This document shows, piece after piece, positions 5,705 to 5,782 of a stretch of 5,782 bases of DNA. Position 1 is the stretch's first letter. The number at the start of each line of letters is the position of its first letter. A program made the position numbers and the translations under genes. Source of the stretch: Spirochaetota bacterium (lineage in GTDB: Bacteria; Spirochaetota; UBA4802; UBA5550); the NCBI GenBank assembly GCA_022704585.1, contig JAKJGD010000151.1, positions 1-5,782 of the forward strand, written 5' to 3'. Below the pieces are notes generated by a model that was not told the origin of the DNA, searched no databases, and saw only the letters and a program-made list of their open reading frames with translations.

Positions 5705-5782
5705 ATGAAACTCGGAACCTGCGCCGGCGCAATCATGCATTCTTTACGATATGATGCACGAATATTCAGCAAGTTAATAATA
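5705..5782 (+). CDS. Possible start of a divergent gene, cut by the window end
   Basis: An ATG at 5705 opens a frame of 26 codons that is still open at the last base (MKLGTCAGAIMH..., then SLRYDARIFSKLII). AAAGG (5694-5698) lies 6 bases before the ATG, and a candidate promoter lies at 5624-5652. Against it, the codons include TTA, CGA and three ATA, unlike the G+C-rich usage of the neighbours. The peptide also matches no family I recognise. It may be a real partial gene or simply chance open frame in non-coding DNA. Confidence 0.2.
   Translation, partial: MKLGTCAGAIMHSLRYDARIFSKLII
5720..5731. repeat. 12-base perfect palindrome in the upstream region
   Basis: TGCGCCGGCGCA is its own reverse complement. 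It lies inside a looser inverted repeat, GCATGA (5703-5708) with TCATGC (5733-5738), whose centre is offset by 5 bases. This could be an operator-like site upstream of the - strand cluster. It has no T-run, so it does not look like a terminator. The role is unknown. Confidence 0.3.

Noticed and set aside
1..5782. tRNA or rRNA genes, CRISPR arrays, insertion sequences or prophage parts
   Set aside because: I saw no cloverleaf, regularly spaced repeats, transposase motifs or terminal inverted repeats. Apart from 5579-5782 the window is almost wholly coding.

Overview
The window looks like ordinary bacterial chromosome with a fairly high G+C content. It has two blocks that point toward each other. 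The left block, on the + strand, is the phenylalanyl-tRNA synthetase pair pheS (its 5' part lies outside the window) and pheT. The right block, on the - strand, is a tightly packed three-gene cluster: a membrane-anchored GerMN-domain protein, a CYTH-family protein of the class IV adenylate cyclase (CyaB-like) type, and a GAF-GGDEF diguanylate cyclase. The host cannot be named from this sequence. A Spirochaetota or deltaproteobacterial-type lineage is my best guess, based on the style of the bacterial pheS/pheT pair, the GAF-GGDEF protein and a non-lipoprotein GerMN protein. That guess is weak.

Layout: pheS (3-737, +, partial) is followed after 15 bases by pheT (753-3149, +). pheT ends in an 8-base tail-to-tail overlap with the diguanylate cyclase gene (4248-3142, -). 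Reading the - strand in its own direction, the order is GerMN protein (5578-4793), CYTH protein (4793-4245), diguanylate cyclase (4248-3142). The junctions are TAGTG (1-base overlap) and ATGA (4-base overlap), so one mRNA with translational coupling is likely. The last 204 bases (5579-5782) are the upstream region of this cluster. They are more A+T-rich than the genes, hold a palindromic TTTTATAAAA that could serve as a -10 element in either direction, and may contain the first codons of a divergent + strand gene.

PheS and PheT form the heterotetrameric synthetase that charges tRNA-Phe; PheT also edits mischarged Tyr-tRNA. The - strand cluster combines two proteins of nucleotide second-messenger families (a possible cAMP or triphosphate enzyme and a c-di-GMP synthase) with a membrane-anchored extracytoplasmic protein. 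This hints at a small signalling unit, but nothing in the sequence proves that they work together. The most notable oddities are a sharp change in third-position G+C inside pheS near base 225, which may be recombination or an assembly join, and the joint coding of the two nucleotide-signalling proteins.
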